Below are positions 26,725 through 35,428 of a stretch of DNA of 45,638 nt, one piece after another (within the stretch, counting starts at the first letter, position 1; the number at the start of each line of letters is the position of its first letter). Under the pieces are notes generated by a model. It was not told the origin of the DNA. It searched no databases and saw only the letters and a program-made list of their open reading frames with translations. The DNA comes from SURF-13 sp041695325 (GTDB lineage: Bacteria; Pseudomonadota; Gammaproteobacteria; SURF-13). Made by a program: the position numbers and the translations under genes. The stretch is taken from assembly GCA_041695325.1 (NCBI GenBank), contig JBGFRC010000045.1:1-45638 (forward strand), given 5' to 3'.

Positions 26725-27546
26725 ATGGCGCTGATGAAGACAAAACCAACGTCACCCGGACGCCGCGGCGTGGTAAAGGTCGTCACGCCGGGATTGCACA
26801 AGGGCGATCCCTATCCCGCCCTGGTGGAAAAGCAGAACCGCGGCTCCGGGCGCAATAATTACGGCCGTGTCACCACGCGCCATCAGGGCGGCGGCCACAA
26901 GCGGCACTACCGCCTGATTGATTTCAAGCGCGACAAGGACGGCATTGAGGCGAGCGTGGAGCGCATCGAATACGACCCCAACCGCAGCGCGCACATCGCG
27001 TTGCTCAAGTACAACGACGGCGAACGCCGCTATATCATCGCGCCCAAAGGCGTCGCCGCGGGCGCGCGTCTGATGTCCGGCGCCGAGGCGCCGATCAAGC
27101 CGGGCAACTGTCTGCCGCTGCGCAACATCCCGGTCGGCACTACGCTGCACTGCGTGGAGATGCTGCCAGGCAAGGGCGCGCAACTGGCGCGCAGCGCCGG
27201 CGCCGCGGTGCAGCTCACCGCGCGCGAAGGCGCGTACGCCATTCTGCGCCTGCGCTCCGGCGAGACGCGCAAGGTGCCGGTGGATTGCCGCGCCACCCTG
27301 GGCGAGGCGGGCAACGAAGAGCACAATCTGCGCTCTTACGGCAAGGCCGGCGCCAAGCGCTGGCGCGGCGTGCGCCCGACGGTGCGCGGCGTGGCCATGA
27401 ACCCGGTGGATCACCCGCATGGCGGCGGCGAAGGCCGCACCTCCGGCGGGCGTCATCCGGTGAGCCCGTGGGGTCGCCCGACCAAGGGTTATAAGACGCG
27501 CAACAACAAACGCACCGACGGCATGATCGTGCGCCGGCGCAAGTAA
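26725..27546 (+). CDS. rplB: 50S ribosomal protein L2
   Basis: Central 50S protein essential for subunit joining and peptidyl transfer, 273 residues. It has NNYGRVTTRHQGGGHKRHYR near the N terminus and the catalytic-centre loop MNPVDHPHGGGEGRTSGGRH near the C terminus, with the conserved histidine. Starts MALMKTKPTSPGRRGVV. Confidence 0.98.
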   Translation: MALMKTKPTSPGRRGVVKVVTPGLHKGDPYPALVEKQNRGSGRNNYGRVTTRHQGGGHKRHYRLIDFKRDKDGIEASVERIEYDPNRSAHIALLKYNDGERRYIIAPKGVAAGARLMSGAEAPIKPGNCLPLRNIPVGTTLHCVEMLPGKGAQLARSAGAAVQLTAREGAYAILRLRSGETRKVPVDCRATLGEAGNEEHNLRSYGKAGAKRWRGVRPTVRGVAMNPVDHPHGGGEGRTSGGRHPVSPWGRPTKGYKTRNNKRTDGMIVRRRK

Positions 27547-27563
27547 CGGCAGGAGAATATAGA

Positions 27564-27884
27564 GTGGCACGTTCTGTCAAGAAAGGGCCGTTTGTGGACA
27601 GCCATCTGGCGAAAAAGGTGGAGGCGACGCTGGCCTCCGGCAGCAAGCGCCCGATCAAGACCTGGTCGCGCCGCTCGATGGTGGTGCCCGATATGATCGG
27701 TCTCACCATCGCGGTGCACAACGGCAAGCAGCATGTGCCGGTCTTGATTACCGACAACATGGTGGGTCACAAGCTGGGCGAGTTCGCGCCGACGCGCATA
27801 TTCAAGGGTCACGGGGCCGCGGACAAGAAGGCCGCTGCCGCTGCTGCGGGTGGCGCTCCCGCCCCCGCTCCGGCCAAGGCATGA
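27564..27884 (+). CDS. rpsS: 30S ribosomal protein S19
   Basis: Head protein contacting S13 and the A-site region. Starts with GTG at 27564 (MARSVKKGPFVDSHL), preceded by AGGAG (27551-27555) at 8 bases. 106 residues, about 14 longer than usual because of a low-complexity Ala/Pro/Gly/Lys tail after FKGHGAADKKA; the conserved core is intact. The tail is probably disordered. Confidence 0.97.
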   Translation: MARSVKKGPFVDSHLAKKVEATLASGSKRPIKTWSRRSMVVPDMIGLTIAVHNGKQHVPVLITDNMVGHKLGEFAPTRIFKGHGAADKKAAAAAAGGAPAPAPAKA

Positions 27885-27896
27885 CGGATCAATGTA

Positions 27897-28235
27897 ATGG
27901 AAACCACAGCCAAACTGAAATTCACCCACCTGTCGCCGCAAAAAGGGCGGCTGGTGGCGGACCAGATACGCGGCCTGCCGGTCGAGCGCGCGTTGCAGAT
28001 CCTGCGCTTTTCGCGCAAAAAGGCGGCGCGCGTGATACAGAAGGTGCTGGAGTCGGCGATTGCCAACGCCGAGCACAACCGGGGCGCCGACATAGACGAG
28101 CTGCGCGTGGCGCGGGTCATGGTAGATGCCGGCCCGATGTACAAGCGCATGCATGCGCGCGCCAAAGGACGAGGGGCTCGCATCCTGAAGCGCACCAGCC
28201 ACATTACCATCTACGTTTCCGATGAGGCGAAGTAA
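27897..28235 (+). CDS. rplV: 50S ribosomal protein L22
   Basis: Lines the exit tunnel; its beta hairpin forms the constriction together with L4. 112 residues: LSPQKGRLVADQIRG early, then the hairpin region GPMYKRMHARAKGRGARILK. No macrolide-resistance type deletion in the hairpin. Spacing of 12 bases from rpsS and 5 to rpsC. Confidence 0.97.
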   Translation: METTAKLKFTHLSPQKGRLVADQIRGLPVERALQILRFSRKKAARVIQKVLESAIANAEHNRGADIDELRVARVMVDAGPMYKRMHARAKGRGARILKRTSHITIYVSDEAK

Positions 28236-28240
28236 AGAGC

Positions 28241-28924
28241 ATGGGACATAAAGTTAATCCGACGGGAATGCGCCTTGGGGTGATCCGCGGCTGGAACTCC
28301 ACCTGGTACGCCGACTCCAAAAATTATCCCGACTACCTGAATACCGATTTGCAGGTGCGTAACTTCATCAAGCAGAAACTGGCGCAGGCCTCGGTGAGCC
28401 GTATCCAGATCGAGCGCTTGGCGCGCAACGCGCGCATCACCATCCACACCGCGCGCCCCGGCATCGTGATCGGCAAGAAGGGCGAGGACATCGAAGTGCT
28501 GCGCAAGCAGGTCGCGGAGATGCTGGGCATACCCGTGCACATCAACGTGGAGGAGATACGCAAGCCGGAGCTGGACGCCTATCTGGTCGCGGAGAGCGTA
28601 GCGCAGCAGGTGGAGCGGCGCATCATGTTCCGCCGCGCCATGAAGCGCGCGGTGCAGAACGCGCAGCGTCTGGGCGCGCTCGGCATCAAGATCAACGTTT
28701 CGGGGCGCCTGAACGGCGCGGAAATCGCGCGCAGCGAATGGTACCGTGAGGGCCGCGTGCCGCTGCACACCCTGCGCGCCGACATTGACTACGGTTTCGC
28801 CGAGGCGCGCACCACCTATGGGGTGATCGGCGTCAAGGTGTGGATATTCAAGGGCGAAGTGATGGACGCGGCGGGACAGAGCGCCGGGACGGCGGAAGAG
28901 GGCGTGGCGCACGCCGCCGGTTAA
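28241..28924 (+). CDS. rpsC: 30S ribosomal protein S3
   Basis: mRNA-entry protein with KH domain, 227 residues. It starts MGHKVNPTGMRLGVIRGWNS; the KH motif IVIGKKGEDIEVLRKQVAE is near 84-102 and the C-terminal domain has RTTYGVIGVKVWIFKGEV. The tail GQSAGTAEEGVAHAAG is variable in the family. Confidence 0.98.
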   Translation: MGHKVNPTGMRLGVIRGWNSTWYADSKNYPDYLNTDLQVRNFIKQKLAQASVSRIQIERLARNARITIHTARPGIVIGKKGEDIEVLRKQVAEMLGIPVHINVEEIRKPELDAYLVAESVAQQVERRIMFRRAMKRAVQNAQRLGALGIKINVSGRLNGAEIARSEWYREGRVPLHTLRADIDYGFAEARTTYGVIGVKVWIFKGEVMDAAGQSAGTAEEGVAHAAG

Positions 28925-28936
28925 GGAGAAGCAAAC

Positions 28937-29350
28937 ATGCTGCAACCCAAGAAGACCAAATTCCGCAAACAGATGAAGGGCGGCAACCGCGGCCTGGCCC
29001 ATACCGGCAACCGCGTGAGTTTCGGCGAGTTCGGCCTGCGCGCCACCGATCGCGGCCGTATCACGGCGCGCCAGATCGAGGCCGCGCGCCGCGCCTTGAC
29101 GCGTCATCTGAAGCGCGGCGGCAGGGTGTGGATACGCATCTTCCCGGACAAGCCCATCACGCGCAAGCCGCTCGAGGTGCGCATGGGCAACGGCAAGGGG
29201 GGCGTGGAATACTGGGTGGCGCAAATCCAGCCCGGCCGCATGCTGTATGAAATCGAAGGCGTGCCGGAAGACATCGCGCGCGAGGCGTTCAGGCTGGCGG
29301 CGGCGAAGCTTCCGGTAGAGACAAGTTTTGTAGTGCGCACGGTGATGTGA
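28937..29350 (+). CDS. rplP: 50S ribosomal protein L16
   Basis: Contacts the A- and P-site tRNAs, 137 residues. It starts MLQPKKTKFRKQMKG and has GFGEFGLRA-like VSFGEFGLRATDRGRITARQ, plus RMGNGKGGVEYWVA. The arginine region hydroxylated by RoxA in E. coli is present. AAGGAG (28923-28928) precedes the ATG. Its stop shares one base with the rpmC start. Confidence 0.97.
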   Translation: MLQPKKTKFRKQMKGGNRGLAHTGNRVSFGEFGLRATDRGRITARQIEAARRALTRHLKRGGRVWIRIFPDKPITRKPLEVRMGNGKGGVEYWVAQIQPGRMLYEIEGVPEDIAREAFRLAAAKLPVETSFVVRTVM

Positions 29351-29553
29351 TGAAGGCGACCGAACTCAGACAGAAGAGCGTGGCCGACCTCAACAAGGAG
29401 CTGGTTGAATCGCTGCGCGAACAATTTAACCTGCGCATGCTGCAGGGCAGTGGACAACTGAGCAAGACGCACCAGTTGCGCGCGGCTAGGCGCAACATCG
29501 CGCGAATCAAAACCGTGCTGCGCGAAAAGTCAGACGAAACGGCGGGTAAATAA
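29350..29553 (+). CDS. rpmC: 50S ribosomal protein L29
   Basis: Small helical protein at the tunnel exit, 67 residues. The ATG at 29350 overlaps the rplP stop (TGATG) and gives MKATELRQKSVADLNKEL; the GTG three bases earlier would add one residue and is less likely. Ends RTKVLREKSDE-like IARIKTVLREKSDETAGK. Confidence 0.95.
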   Translation: MKATELRQKSVADLNKELVESLREQFNLRMLQGSGQLSKTHQLRAARRNIARIKTVLREKSDETAGK

Positions 29554-29555
29554 TC

Positions 29556-29822
29556 ATGGGCGAAAGCGGGAAAATCTTGCGCACCCTGACCGGGCGCGTG
29601 GTGAGCAACAAGATGGACAAGACCGTGACGGTGCTCATCAACCGCCGCGTGCAGCATGCGACGTACAAAAAATATCTGACGCGCTGCAGCAAGCTGCATG
29701 TGCACGACGAGAACAACGTGTGCCAGGAGGGCGATTTGGTCAGCATCGCCCAATGTCGTCCGCTGTCCAAGACCAAGGCCTGGCGCCTGGTGCAAGTGAT
29801 CGAGCGCGCCAAGGCCGACTAA
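29556..29822 (+). CDS. rpsQ: 30S ribosomal protein S17
   Basis: Primary 16S-binding OB-fold protein, 88 residues, with LTGRVVSNKMDKTVTVLINR and HDENNVCQEGDLVSIAQCRP. It is the last gene of the S10 operon, 2 bases after rpmC; a 75-base AT-rich gap follows before rplN, where a TTAAAAT stretch (29848-29856 region) could serve as a -10. Confidence 0.97.
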   Translation: MGESGKILRTLTGRVVSNKMDKTVTVLINRRVQHATYKKYLTRCSKLHVHDENNVCQEGDLVSIAQCRPLSKTKAWRLVQVIERAKAD

Positions 29823-29897
29823 TCCTGGCGATTTTCTGGATAAAATGTTAAAATTTGAAGATTTCACAGCAGTGACCGAGCGCAGCGGAGCAGCTCC

Positions 29898-30266
29898 ATG
29901 ATACAGATGCAAAGCAGCCTGGAAGTCGCCGACAACAGCGGCGCGCGGCGCTTGATGTGCATCAAGGTGCTGGGCGGCTCCAAGCGCCGCTACGCCGGGA
30001 TCGGCGACATCATCAAGGTGAGCATCAAGGACGCGGTGCCGCGCGGCAAGGTGAAGAAGGGCGAGGTGTACGACGCCGTGGTGGTGCGCACGCGCAAAGG
30101 CGTGCGCCGTTCCGACGGCTCACTGATCCGTTTCGACACCAACGCCGCGGTGCTGCTCAATAACCAGTTGCAGCCCATCGGCACGCGCATCTTCGGGCCA
30201 GTGACGCGCGAGCTGCGCGGCGAGCAATTTATGAAAATCATTTCGCTCGCGCCGGAAGTTCTATAG
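29898..30266 (+). CDS. rplN: 50S ribosomal protein L14
   Basis: Forms an intersubunit bridge, 122 residues. It starts MIQMQSSLEVADNSGARRLM and ends FGPVTRELRGEQFMKIISLA plus PEVL. First gene of the spc operon, preceded by GGAGCAGCTCC. Confidence 0.98.
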   Translation: MIQMQSSLEVADNSGARRLMCIKVLGGSKRRYAGIGDIIKVSIKDAVPRGKVKKGEVYDAVVVRTRKGVRRSDGSLIRFDTNAAVLLNNQLQPIGTRIFGPVTRELRGEQFMKIISLAPEVL

Positions 30267-30287
30267 ACGGATTTATCGGACAAGTTT

Positions 30288-30608
30288 ATGCAGAAGATCA
30301 GAAAGGGCGATAACGTCATCGTGCTGGCCGGCAAGGACAAGGGCAAGCGCGGCGTCGTGTTGCGCGCCATGCCGGGTGAGCAGCGGGTGGTGGTGGAGAA
30401 CGTCAACACGGTGAAGCGTCACACCAAGCCCAATCCGAATCGCGGCATCGGCGGCGGCATCGTGGAAAAGGAAATGCCGCTGCACGTTTCCAACGTCGCG
30501 CTGTACAACCCGGTGAGCAAGAAGGGCGAGCGGGTGGCGATACGTACGCTCGAGGACGGACGCCGGGTGCGTTACTTCAGGTCCAACAACGAGGTGATAG
30601 ACAAATGA
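30288..30608 (+). CDS. rplX: 50S ribosomal protein L24
   Basis: Assembly initiator with a KOW motif, 106 residues: IRKGDNVIVLAGKDKGKRGV near the N terminus and GGIVEKEMPLHVSNVALYNP in the middle. Its stop overlaps the rplE ATG (ATGA), giving coupling. Confidence 0.97.
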   Translation: MQKIRKGDNVIVLAGKDKGKRGVVLRAMPGEQRVVVENVNTVKRHTKPNPNRGIGGGIVEKEMPLHVSNVALYNPVSKKGERVAIRTLEDGRRVRYFRSNNEVIDK

Positions 30609-31156
30609 CGCGTGTTGTGCCTCGTCTCGAAGAACACTACCGCAAGGTGGTCTCCAAGCGCCTTATGGAGAAGTTCGGCTACAAGAGCGTAATGCAGGTG
30701 CCGCGCATCACCAAGGTCACGCTGAACATGGGCGTGGGTGAGGCGGTGGCGGACAAGAAGGTGATGGAGCACGCTGCGGCGGACCTGGCCAGGATTGCGG
30801 GCCAGAAGCCGCTGGTGCGGCATGCGCGCAAGTCTATCGCGGGTTTTAAAATCCGTGAAGGTCAACCGCTGGGGTGCATGGTGACGCTGCGCCGCGCGCG
30901 CATGTATGAGTTTCTGGATCGTCTGATCAACGTCGCGCTGCCGCGCGTGCGTGATTTCCGCGGATTGAATCCGCGCTCCTTTGACGGGCGAGGCAATTAC
31001 AGCCTGGGCGTGCGCGAGCAGATCATCTTTCCGGAAATTGAGTACGACAAGATTGACGCGTTGCGCGGCATGGATATCACCATCACCACCAGCGCGCGCA
31101 GCAACGAGGAAGCGCGCGCCCTGCTGGAGGCGTTCAATTTCCCGCTGCGCGGTTGA
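30605..31156 (+). CDS. rplE: 50S ribosomal protein L5
   Basis: Binds 5S rRNA and forms a head bridge to S13. 183 residues, with ITKVTLNMGVGEAVADKKV, ARKSIAGFKIREGQPLGCMV and EYDKIDALRGMDITITT. The ATG overlaps rplX. In E. coli the S8 repressor site lies around this junction; with a 4-base overlap here it would have to be within coding sequence. Confidence 0.98.
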   Translation: MTRVVPRLEEHYRKVVSKRLMEKFGYKSVMQVPRITKVTLNMGVGEAVADKKVMEHAAADLARIAGQKPLVRHARKSIAGFKIREGQPLGCMVTLRRARMYEFLDRLINVALPRVRDFRGLNPRSFDGRGNYSLGVREQIIFPEIEYDKIDALRGMDITITTSARSNEEARALLEAFNFPLRG

Positions 31157-31174
31157 CGGGTGTTCGAGGAAACC

Positions 31175-31480
31175 ATGGCAAAGAAATCAATAGTGAATCG
31201 TCAGGCCAGGCGCCTGCAACTGGTGCAGAAATACGCCGCCAGGCGCGCCGAACTGCGAAAGAAGATGCTGGACATGAAGGCGAGCCTTGAGGAGCGTATG
31301 GAGGCGCGGCGCCGGCTGGAGGCCCTGCCGCGCGACGCCAATCCCTGCCGCTTGCACAGCCGCTGCCGCATCACCGGACGGCCGCGCGGCTATTACCGCA
31401 AGTTCGGCCTCAGCCGCAACAAGCTGCGCGATGCGGCGATGCGCGGCGACATCCCCGGTTTAGTGAAGGCAAGCTGGTAA
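31175..31480 (+). CDS. rpsN: 30S ribosomal protein S14 (zinc-free form)
   Basis: 101 residues, the long form without a zinc ribbon: MAKKSIVNRQARRLQLVQKY and the C-terminal CRLHSRCRITGRPRGYYRKF lack the four-cysteine CxxC pairs of the short form. The start is the ATG at 31175; the ATG at 31160 adds five residues that do not fit. RBS GAGGAA is upstream. Confidence 0.96.
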   Translation: MAKKSIVNRQARRLQLVQKYAARRAELRKKMLDMKASLEERMEARRRLEALPRDANPCRLHSRCRITGRPRGYYRKFGLSRNKLRDAAMRGDIPGLVKASW

Positions 31481-31484
31481 CGCC

Positions 31485-31880
31485 ATGAGCATGACAGACC
31501 CCATCGCGGACATGCTGACGCGCATCCGCAACGGCCATGCGGCGAAAAAGGCCGAAGTGGCAATGCCCGCCTCCAGGATCAAGGCCGCCGTCGCCCAGGT
31601 GCTGAAAGATGAAGGTTACATCACGGATTTCGCGCTGCGCGAAGACGGCGCCAAGCGCGTGTTGAGCATCCAGCTCAAGTATTACATGGGCAAGCCGGTG
31701 ATTGAGCGCCTGGAGCGCGTAAGCCGCCCCGGTCTGCGCCGTTATCGCGGCAAGGACGAACTGCCCAAGGTGGTGGGCGGTCTGGGCATCGCCATCGTCT
31801 CCACCGCGCAGGGCGTTATGAGCGACCGCGCGGCGCGCAAGGCGGGTTGTGGCGGCGAAGTGTTGTGCTACGTCAGTTAG
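31485..31880 (+). CDS. rpsH: 30S ribosomal protein S8
   Basis: Primary 16S-binding protein and, in E. coli, repressor of the spc operon. 131 residues, starting MSMTDPIADMLTRIRNG, with LERVSRPGLRRYRGKDELPK and the RNA-binding STAQGVMSDRAARKAGCGGE. Confidence 0.97.
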   Translation: MSMTDPIADMLTRIRNGHAAKKAEVAMPASRIKAAVAQVLKDEGYITDFALREDGAKRVLSIQLKYYMGKPVIERLERVSRPGLRRYRGKDELPKVVGGLGIAIVSTAQGVMSDRAARKAGCGGEVLCYVS

Positions 31881-31888
31881 GTATCGCC

Positions 31889-32416
31889 ATGTCACGAATC
31901 GCCAGAAAACCCGTGGTACTGCCTGCCGGCGTGGAAGTTACCTTAAGCGGCCGGCAGCTTAGCATCAAGGGACCCAAGGGCACGCTCACGCAGCTGCTGC
32001 ACGAGCAGGTCGAGGTCACGCGCGACAGCAGCGTGCTCAAGTTCGCGCCGCGTGAGCCAGAGGCGGACGCGCACGCCGGCACCGCGCGCGCCTTGGTGAA
32101 CAACATGGTGACCGGCGTCACCAGCGGCTTCAGCAAAAAGCTGGAGCTGGTGGGGGTCGGCTATCGCGCCCAGGTGCAGGGCAAGACGTTGAATCTTACC
32201 TTGGGCTTTTCTCATCCGGTGAGTTTCGCCGTTCCGGCCGGCATCACCATTGAGACGCCGAGCCAGACCGAGATTATCGTCAAGGGGCTCGACCGGCAGC
32301 AGGTCGGCGCCGTGGCGGCCAAGATACGCGGCTACCGCCCGCCGGAGCCTTACAAGGGCAAGGGCGTGAAGTACAGCGACGAAGTCATCGTACGTAAAGA
32401 AGTCAAGAAGAAGTAA
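31889..32416 (+). CDS. rplF: 50S ribosomal protein L6
   Basis: Binds near the sarcin-ricin loop, 175 residues. The ATG at 31889 gives MSRIARKPVVLPAGVEV; an upstream frame start at 31847 lies inside rpsH and is rejected. It contains GVGYRAQVQGKTLNLTLGFS and the C-terminal RPPEPYKGKGVKYSDE. Confidence 0.97.
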   Translation: MSRIARKPVVLPAGVEVTLSGRQLSIKGPKGTLTQLLHEQVEVTRDSSVLKFAPREPEADAHAGTARALVNNMVTGVTSGFSKKLELVGVGYRAQVQGKTLNLTLGFSHPVSFAVPAGITIETPSQTEIIVKGLDRQQVGAVAAKIRGYRPPEPYKGKGVKYSDEVIVRKEVKKK

Positions 32417-32421
32417 GGATT

Positions 32422-32784
32422 ATGGCCACACAGGATAAGAAGACATCACGTTTACGCCGCGCCCGCCGCGCCCGCGCCAGGATCCTGGAGCTGGGCGCGC
32501 ACCGGCTGACCGTGCATCGTACGCCGCGCCATATCTACGCCCAGGTGATCGCGCCGGACGGCACCAAGGTGCTGGCCGCCGCCTCCACCTTGGACAAGGG
32601 TTTGAAAAAGGAGCTCAAGGCCACGGGTAAGGTGCAGGCCGCGGTGCGGGTGGGCAAGGCGATAGCCGAGCGTGCCAAGGCGGCGGGCGTCACGCAGGTG
32701 GCGTTTGACCGCTCCGGGTTCAGGTACCACGGACGCATCAAGGCGCTGGCCGACGCGGCGCGTGAAAACGGTTTGGAGTTTTAA
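32422..32784 (+). CDS. rplR: 50S ribosomal protein L18
   Basis: 5S rRNA-binding protein, 120 residues, with a basic N terminus (KKTSRLRRARRARARI), then HRTPRHIYAQVIAPDG and the C-terminal VAFDRSGFRYHGRIKALADA. Lies 5 bases after rplF. Confidence 0.97.
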   Translation: MATQDKKTSRLRRARRARARILELGAHRLTVHRTPRHIYAQVIAPDGTKVLAAASTLDKGLKKELKATGKVQAAVRVGKAIAERAKAAGVTQVAFDRSGFRYHGRIKALADAARENGLEF

Positions 32785-32793
32785 GGACAGGGT

Positions 32794-33297
32794 ATGCTAC
32801 CGGTTGAAGGACAAGGCGGCGACGGGCTGCGAGAGAAATTGATCGTGGTGAACCGCGTGGCCAAGGTGGTCAAGGGTGGGCGTCAGTTCAGCTTCTCGGC
32901 GCTCACCGTGGTGGGCGATGGCAAGGGCAAGATCGGCATGGGCCAGGGCAAGGCGCGCGAGGTGCAGGCCGCGGTGCAAAAGGCCATGGACAGCGCGCGC
33001 CGCAACATGCGCGCGGTGCACTTGAACGGCGGTACCTTGCAGCACCCCGTCGTGTCGCGCCACGGCTCCACCAAGGTGTTCATGCAGCCGGCCTCGGCCG
33101 GTACCGGCGTCATCGCCGGGGGCGCGATGCGCGCCATCTTCGACGTGGTGGGCGTGCACGACGTGCTTGCCAAGTGCCTGGGCTCAACCAACCCGGTGAA
33201 CGTGGCGCGCGCTACGCTCAAGGGCCTGCACGCCGGGAACGACCCGCAGCGGGTTGCGGCCAAACGCGGCAAGCCGCTTAAAGAGATTCTGGAGTAG
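32794..33297 (+). CDS. rpsE: 30S ribosomal protein S5
   Basis: Accuracy and mRNA-helicase-linked protein of the 30S body, 167 residues. LIVVNRVAKVVKGGRQFSFS lies near 16-35, then VVGDGKGKIGMGQGKA and the second domain APASAGTGVIAGG-like MQPASAGTGVIAGGAMRAIF. The spectinomycin-loop region (RVAKVVKGGR) is unaltered. Confidence 0.97.
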   Translation: MLPVEGQGGDGLREKLIVVNRVAKVVKGGRQFSFSALTVVGDGKGKIGMGQGKAREVQAAVQKAMDSARRNMRAVHLNGGTLQHPVVSRHGSTKVFMQPASAGTGVIAGGAMRAIFDVVGVHDVLAKCLGSTNPVNVARATLKGLHAGNDPQRVAAKRGKPLKEILE

Positions 33298-33299
33298 TC

Positions 33300-33494
33300 A
33301 TGGCGAAGGGCAAGAAAATCAAATTGACGCTGGTGCGCAGCCGTCACAACAGGCTGCCCAAACACCGCGCTACGCTTGATGGTCTGGGCGGTTTGTACCG
33401 CATCAATCAAAGCGTCACGCTGGAGGACACCCCCGCTGTGCGCGGCATGGTGAACAAGGTCGCGTACCTGGTGCGCGTAGAGGAAGCGTCGTGA
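33300..33494 (+). CDS. rpmD: 50S ribosomal protein L30
   Basis: 64 residues, starting MAKGKKIKLTLVRSRHNRLP and containing LGGLYRINQSVTLEDTPAVR. Starts 2 bases after rpsE and shares one base of its stop with the rplO ATG. Confidence 0.95.
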   Translation: MAKGKKIKLTLVRSRHNRLPKHRATLDGLGGLYRINQSVTLEDTPAVRGMVNKVAYLVRVEEAS

Positions 33495-33928
33495 TGCGCC
33501 TCAACACGCTCAAGCCAGCAGCGGGTGAAAAGCAGACGCCCAAGCGCGTCGGTCGCGGCATCGGCTCCGGTCTCGGCAAGACCTGCGGACGCGGCCACAA
33601 GGGCCAGCGCGCGCGCGCCGGCGGCTATCACAAAGTGGGATTCGAAGGCGGCCAGATGCCGTTGCAACGGCGTCTGCCCAAGATGGGCTTCAGCTCGCTT
33701 ACCGCGCAGGACTGTGCCGAGGTGCGTCTGCACGAGCTTGCCAAGGTCAAGGCGGACAAGATTGACTTTTCCGCCCTCAAGGCCGCGGGATTGGTACCGC
33801 AGACCGCCAAACGCGCCAAGGTGGTGCTGAAGGGCAAGCTGGATCAGGCGGTCACGTTGGCCGGCGTGGCCGTGACCAAGGGCGCGCGCGCCGCCATTCT
33901 GGCCGCGGGCGGCAAGGTGCAAGACTGA
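33494..33928 (+). CDS. rplO: 50S ribosomal protein L15
   Basis: Late assembly protein, 144 residues, with the glycine-rich N terminus (KRVGRGIGSGLGKTCGRGHK) and GFEGGQMPLQRRLPKMGFSS. The start ATG at 33494 overlaps the rpmD stop (TGATG) and gives MRLNTLKPA; the preceding GTG would add one Met. Overlaps secY by one base. Confidence 0.97.
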   Translation: MRLNTLKPAAGEKQTPKRVGRGIGSGLGKTCGRGHKGQRARAGGYHKVGFEGGQMPLQRRLPKMGFSSLTAQDCAEVRLHELAKVKADKIDFSALKAAGLVPQTAKRAKVVLKGKLDQAVTLAGVAVTKGARAAILAAGGKVQD

Positions 33929-35271
33929 TGAGCGCCCGTTCAGCCCTGGCGGGGGCGCTGAGCGGTATCGGCGGATTGGCCGAGCTCAAGCGGCGCCTGC
34001 TGTTTGTGCTGCTTGCGCTCATCGTGTTCCGCATCGGCGCGCACATCCCGGTGCCGGGCATAGACCCAGTGGTGCTCGCCACCCTGTTCGAGCAGCAGCG
34101 CGGCACCATCGTGGACATGTTCAACATGTTTTCCGGCGGCGCCCTGGAGCGCCTGTCGCTGTTCGCGCTCGGCATCATGCCGTATATCTCGGCCTCGATT
34201 ATCGTGCAGTTGTTGTCCAGCGTGGTGCCGGCGCTGGAGCAGTTGAAAAAGGAAGGCGAAGCTGGGCGGCGCAAGATCACCCAATACACGCGCCGCGGCA
34301 CGTTGGCGCTGGCCCTGTTTCAGGCCGTCGGCATCGCGATAGCCCTGCAGACGCAAAGCGCGGGCGGGTCGCCTCTGGTGCCCAACCCAGGTCACGCCTT
34401 TGTATTTACCGCAACGCTGACGCTGGTCACCGGCACCATGTTTTTGATGTGGCTCGGCGAGCAGGTCACCGAGCGCGGCGTGGGCAACGGCATCTCCATC
34501 ATTATTTTCGCCGGCATTGTGGCCGGGCTGCCCTCCGCGATAGGCGGCACCCTGGAGCTGGCGCGTACCGGTGAGCTGAATATTTTTACTGTGTTGACGT
34601 TGTTCGTTCTGGCCATCGCGGTGACGTACTTTGTAGTGTTCATGGAGCGCGGTCAGCGCCGCATACGCGTGGATTACGCCAAGCGCCAGCAGGGACGCAG
34701 GATGTTCGCCGGCCAGGCAAGCCACCTGCCGCTCAAGATCAACATGTCCGGCGTGATCCCGCCCATTTTCGCCTCCAGTCTGATCCTGTTTCCGAGCACG
34801 CTCGGAAGTTGGTACGGCAGGGCGGAGGGCATGGGTTGGCTGCAGGACTTCGTCACCGCGTTTTCGCCCGGGCAGCCGCTGTACGTGCTGACCTACGCGC
34901 TGCTGATTGTATTCTTTTGCTTTTTTTACACCGCACTGGTGTTTAATCCGAAGGACACCGCGGACAACCTGAAGAAGTCCGGCGCGATCATTCCGGGCAT
35001 CCGTCCAGGCGAGCATACGGCGCACTACATTGACTCGGTGATGACGCGCCTGACGCTGGCGGGCGCGATTTACATCACGTCGGTGTGTTTGCTGCCGGAG
35101 TTTCTGATCCTGTACTGGAACGTGCCGTTTTATTTCGGCGGCACGTCGCTGCTTATCATCGTGGTCGTGGTGATGGACTTCATGGCGCAAATACAGGCGC
35201 ATCTGATGTCGCATCAGTATGAGAGTTTAATGAAGAAAGCCAACCTCAAGATGCCCGGACTGCTGCGCTGA
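33928..35271 (+). CDS. secY: Preprotein translocase channel subunit SecY
   Basis: The protein-conducting channel in the inner membrane, 447 residues with ten hydrophobic helices. It has GIDPVVLATLFEQQRGTIVD near the plug, FALGIMPYISASIIVQLLSS, the basic cytosolic loop YAKRQQGRRMFAGQASHLPL that binds SecA and ribosomes, and C-terminal AQIQAHLMSHQYESLMKKAN. Its ATG shares a base with the rplO stop (TGATG). SecE is at 8677. Confidence 0.98.
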   Translation: MSARSALAGALSGIGGLAELKRRLLFVLLALIVFRIGAHIPVPGIDPVVLATLFEQQRGTIVDMFNMFSGGALERLSLFALGIMPYISASIIVQLLSSVVPALEQLKKEGEAGRRKITQYTRRGTLALALFQAVGIAIALQTQSAGGSPLVPNPGHAFVFTATLTLVTGTMFLMWLGEQVTERGVGNGISIIIFAGIVAGLPSAIGGTLELARTGELNIFTVLTLFVLAIAVTYFVVFMERGQRRIRVDYAKRQQGRRMFAGQASHLPLKINMSGVIPPIFASSLILFPSTLGSWYGRAEGMGWLQDFVTAFSPGQPLYVLTYALLIVFFCFFYTALVFNPKDTADNLKKSGAIIPGIRPGEHTAHYIDSVMTRLTLAGAIYITSVCLLPEFLILYWNVPFYFGGTSLLIIVVVVMDFMAQIQAHLMSHQYESLMKKANLKMPGLLR

Positions 35272-35287
35272 CGCAAGGTGAGTAATT

Positions 35288-35401
35288 ATGAAAGTACGTG
35301 CCTCGGTAAAAAAAATCTGTCGTAACTGCAAAGTGCTGCGCCGCAATGGCGTGGTGCGCGTGGTGTGCGTGAACGCGCGTCACAAGCAACGGCAAGGCTG
35401 A
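35288..35401 (+). CDS. rpmJ: 50S ribosomal protein L36 (zinc form)
   Basis: A 37-residue gene directly after secY. It reads MKVRASVKKICRNCKVLRRN, then GVVRVVCVNARHKQRQG. The zinc ligands are C11, C14, C27 and H32, the C+ form. The ATG at 35288 lies 16 bases after the secY stop, with AAGGTGAG as ribosome site. Position and sequence are those of the last gene of the spc operon. Confidence 0.97.
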   Translation: MKVRASVKKICRNCKVLRRNGVVRVVCVNARHKQRQG

Positions 35402-35428
35402 CGATTTGCAATCTGGAGATAGAGTCAA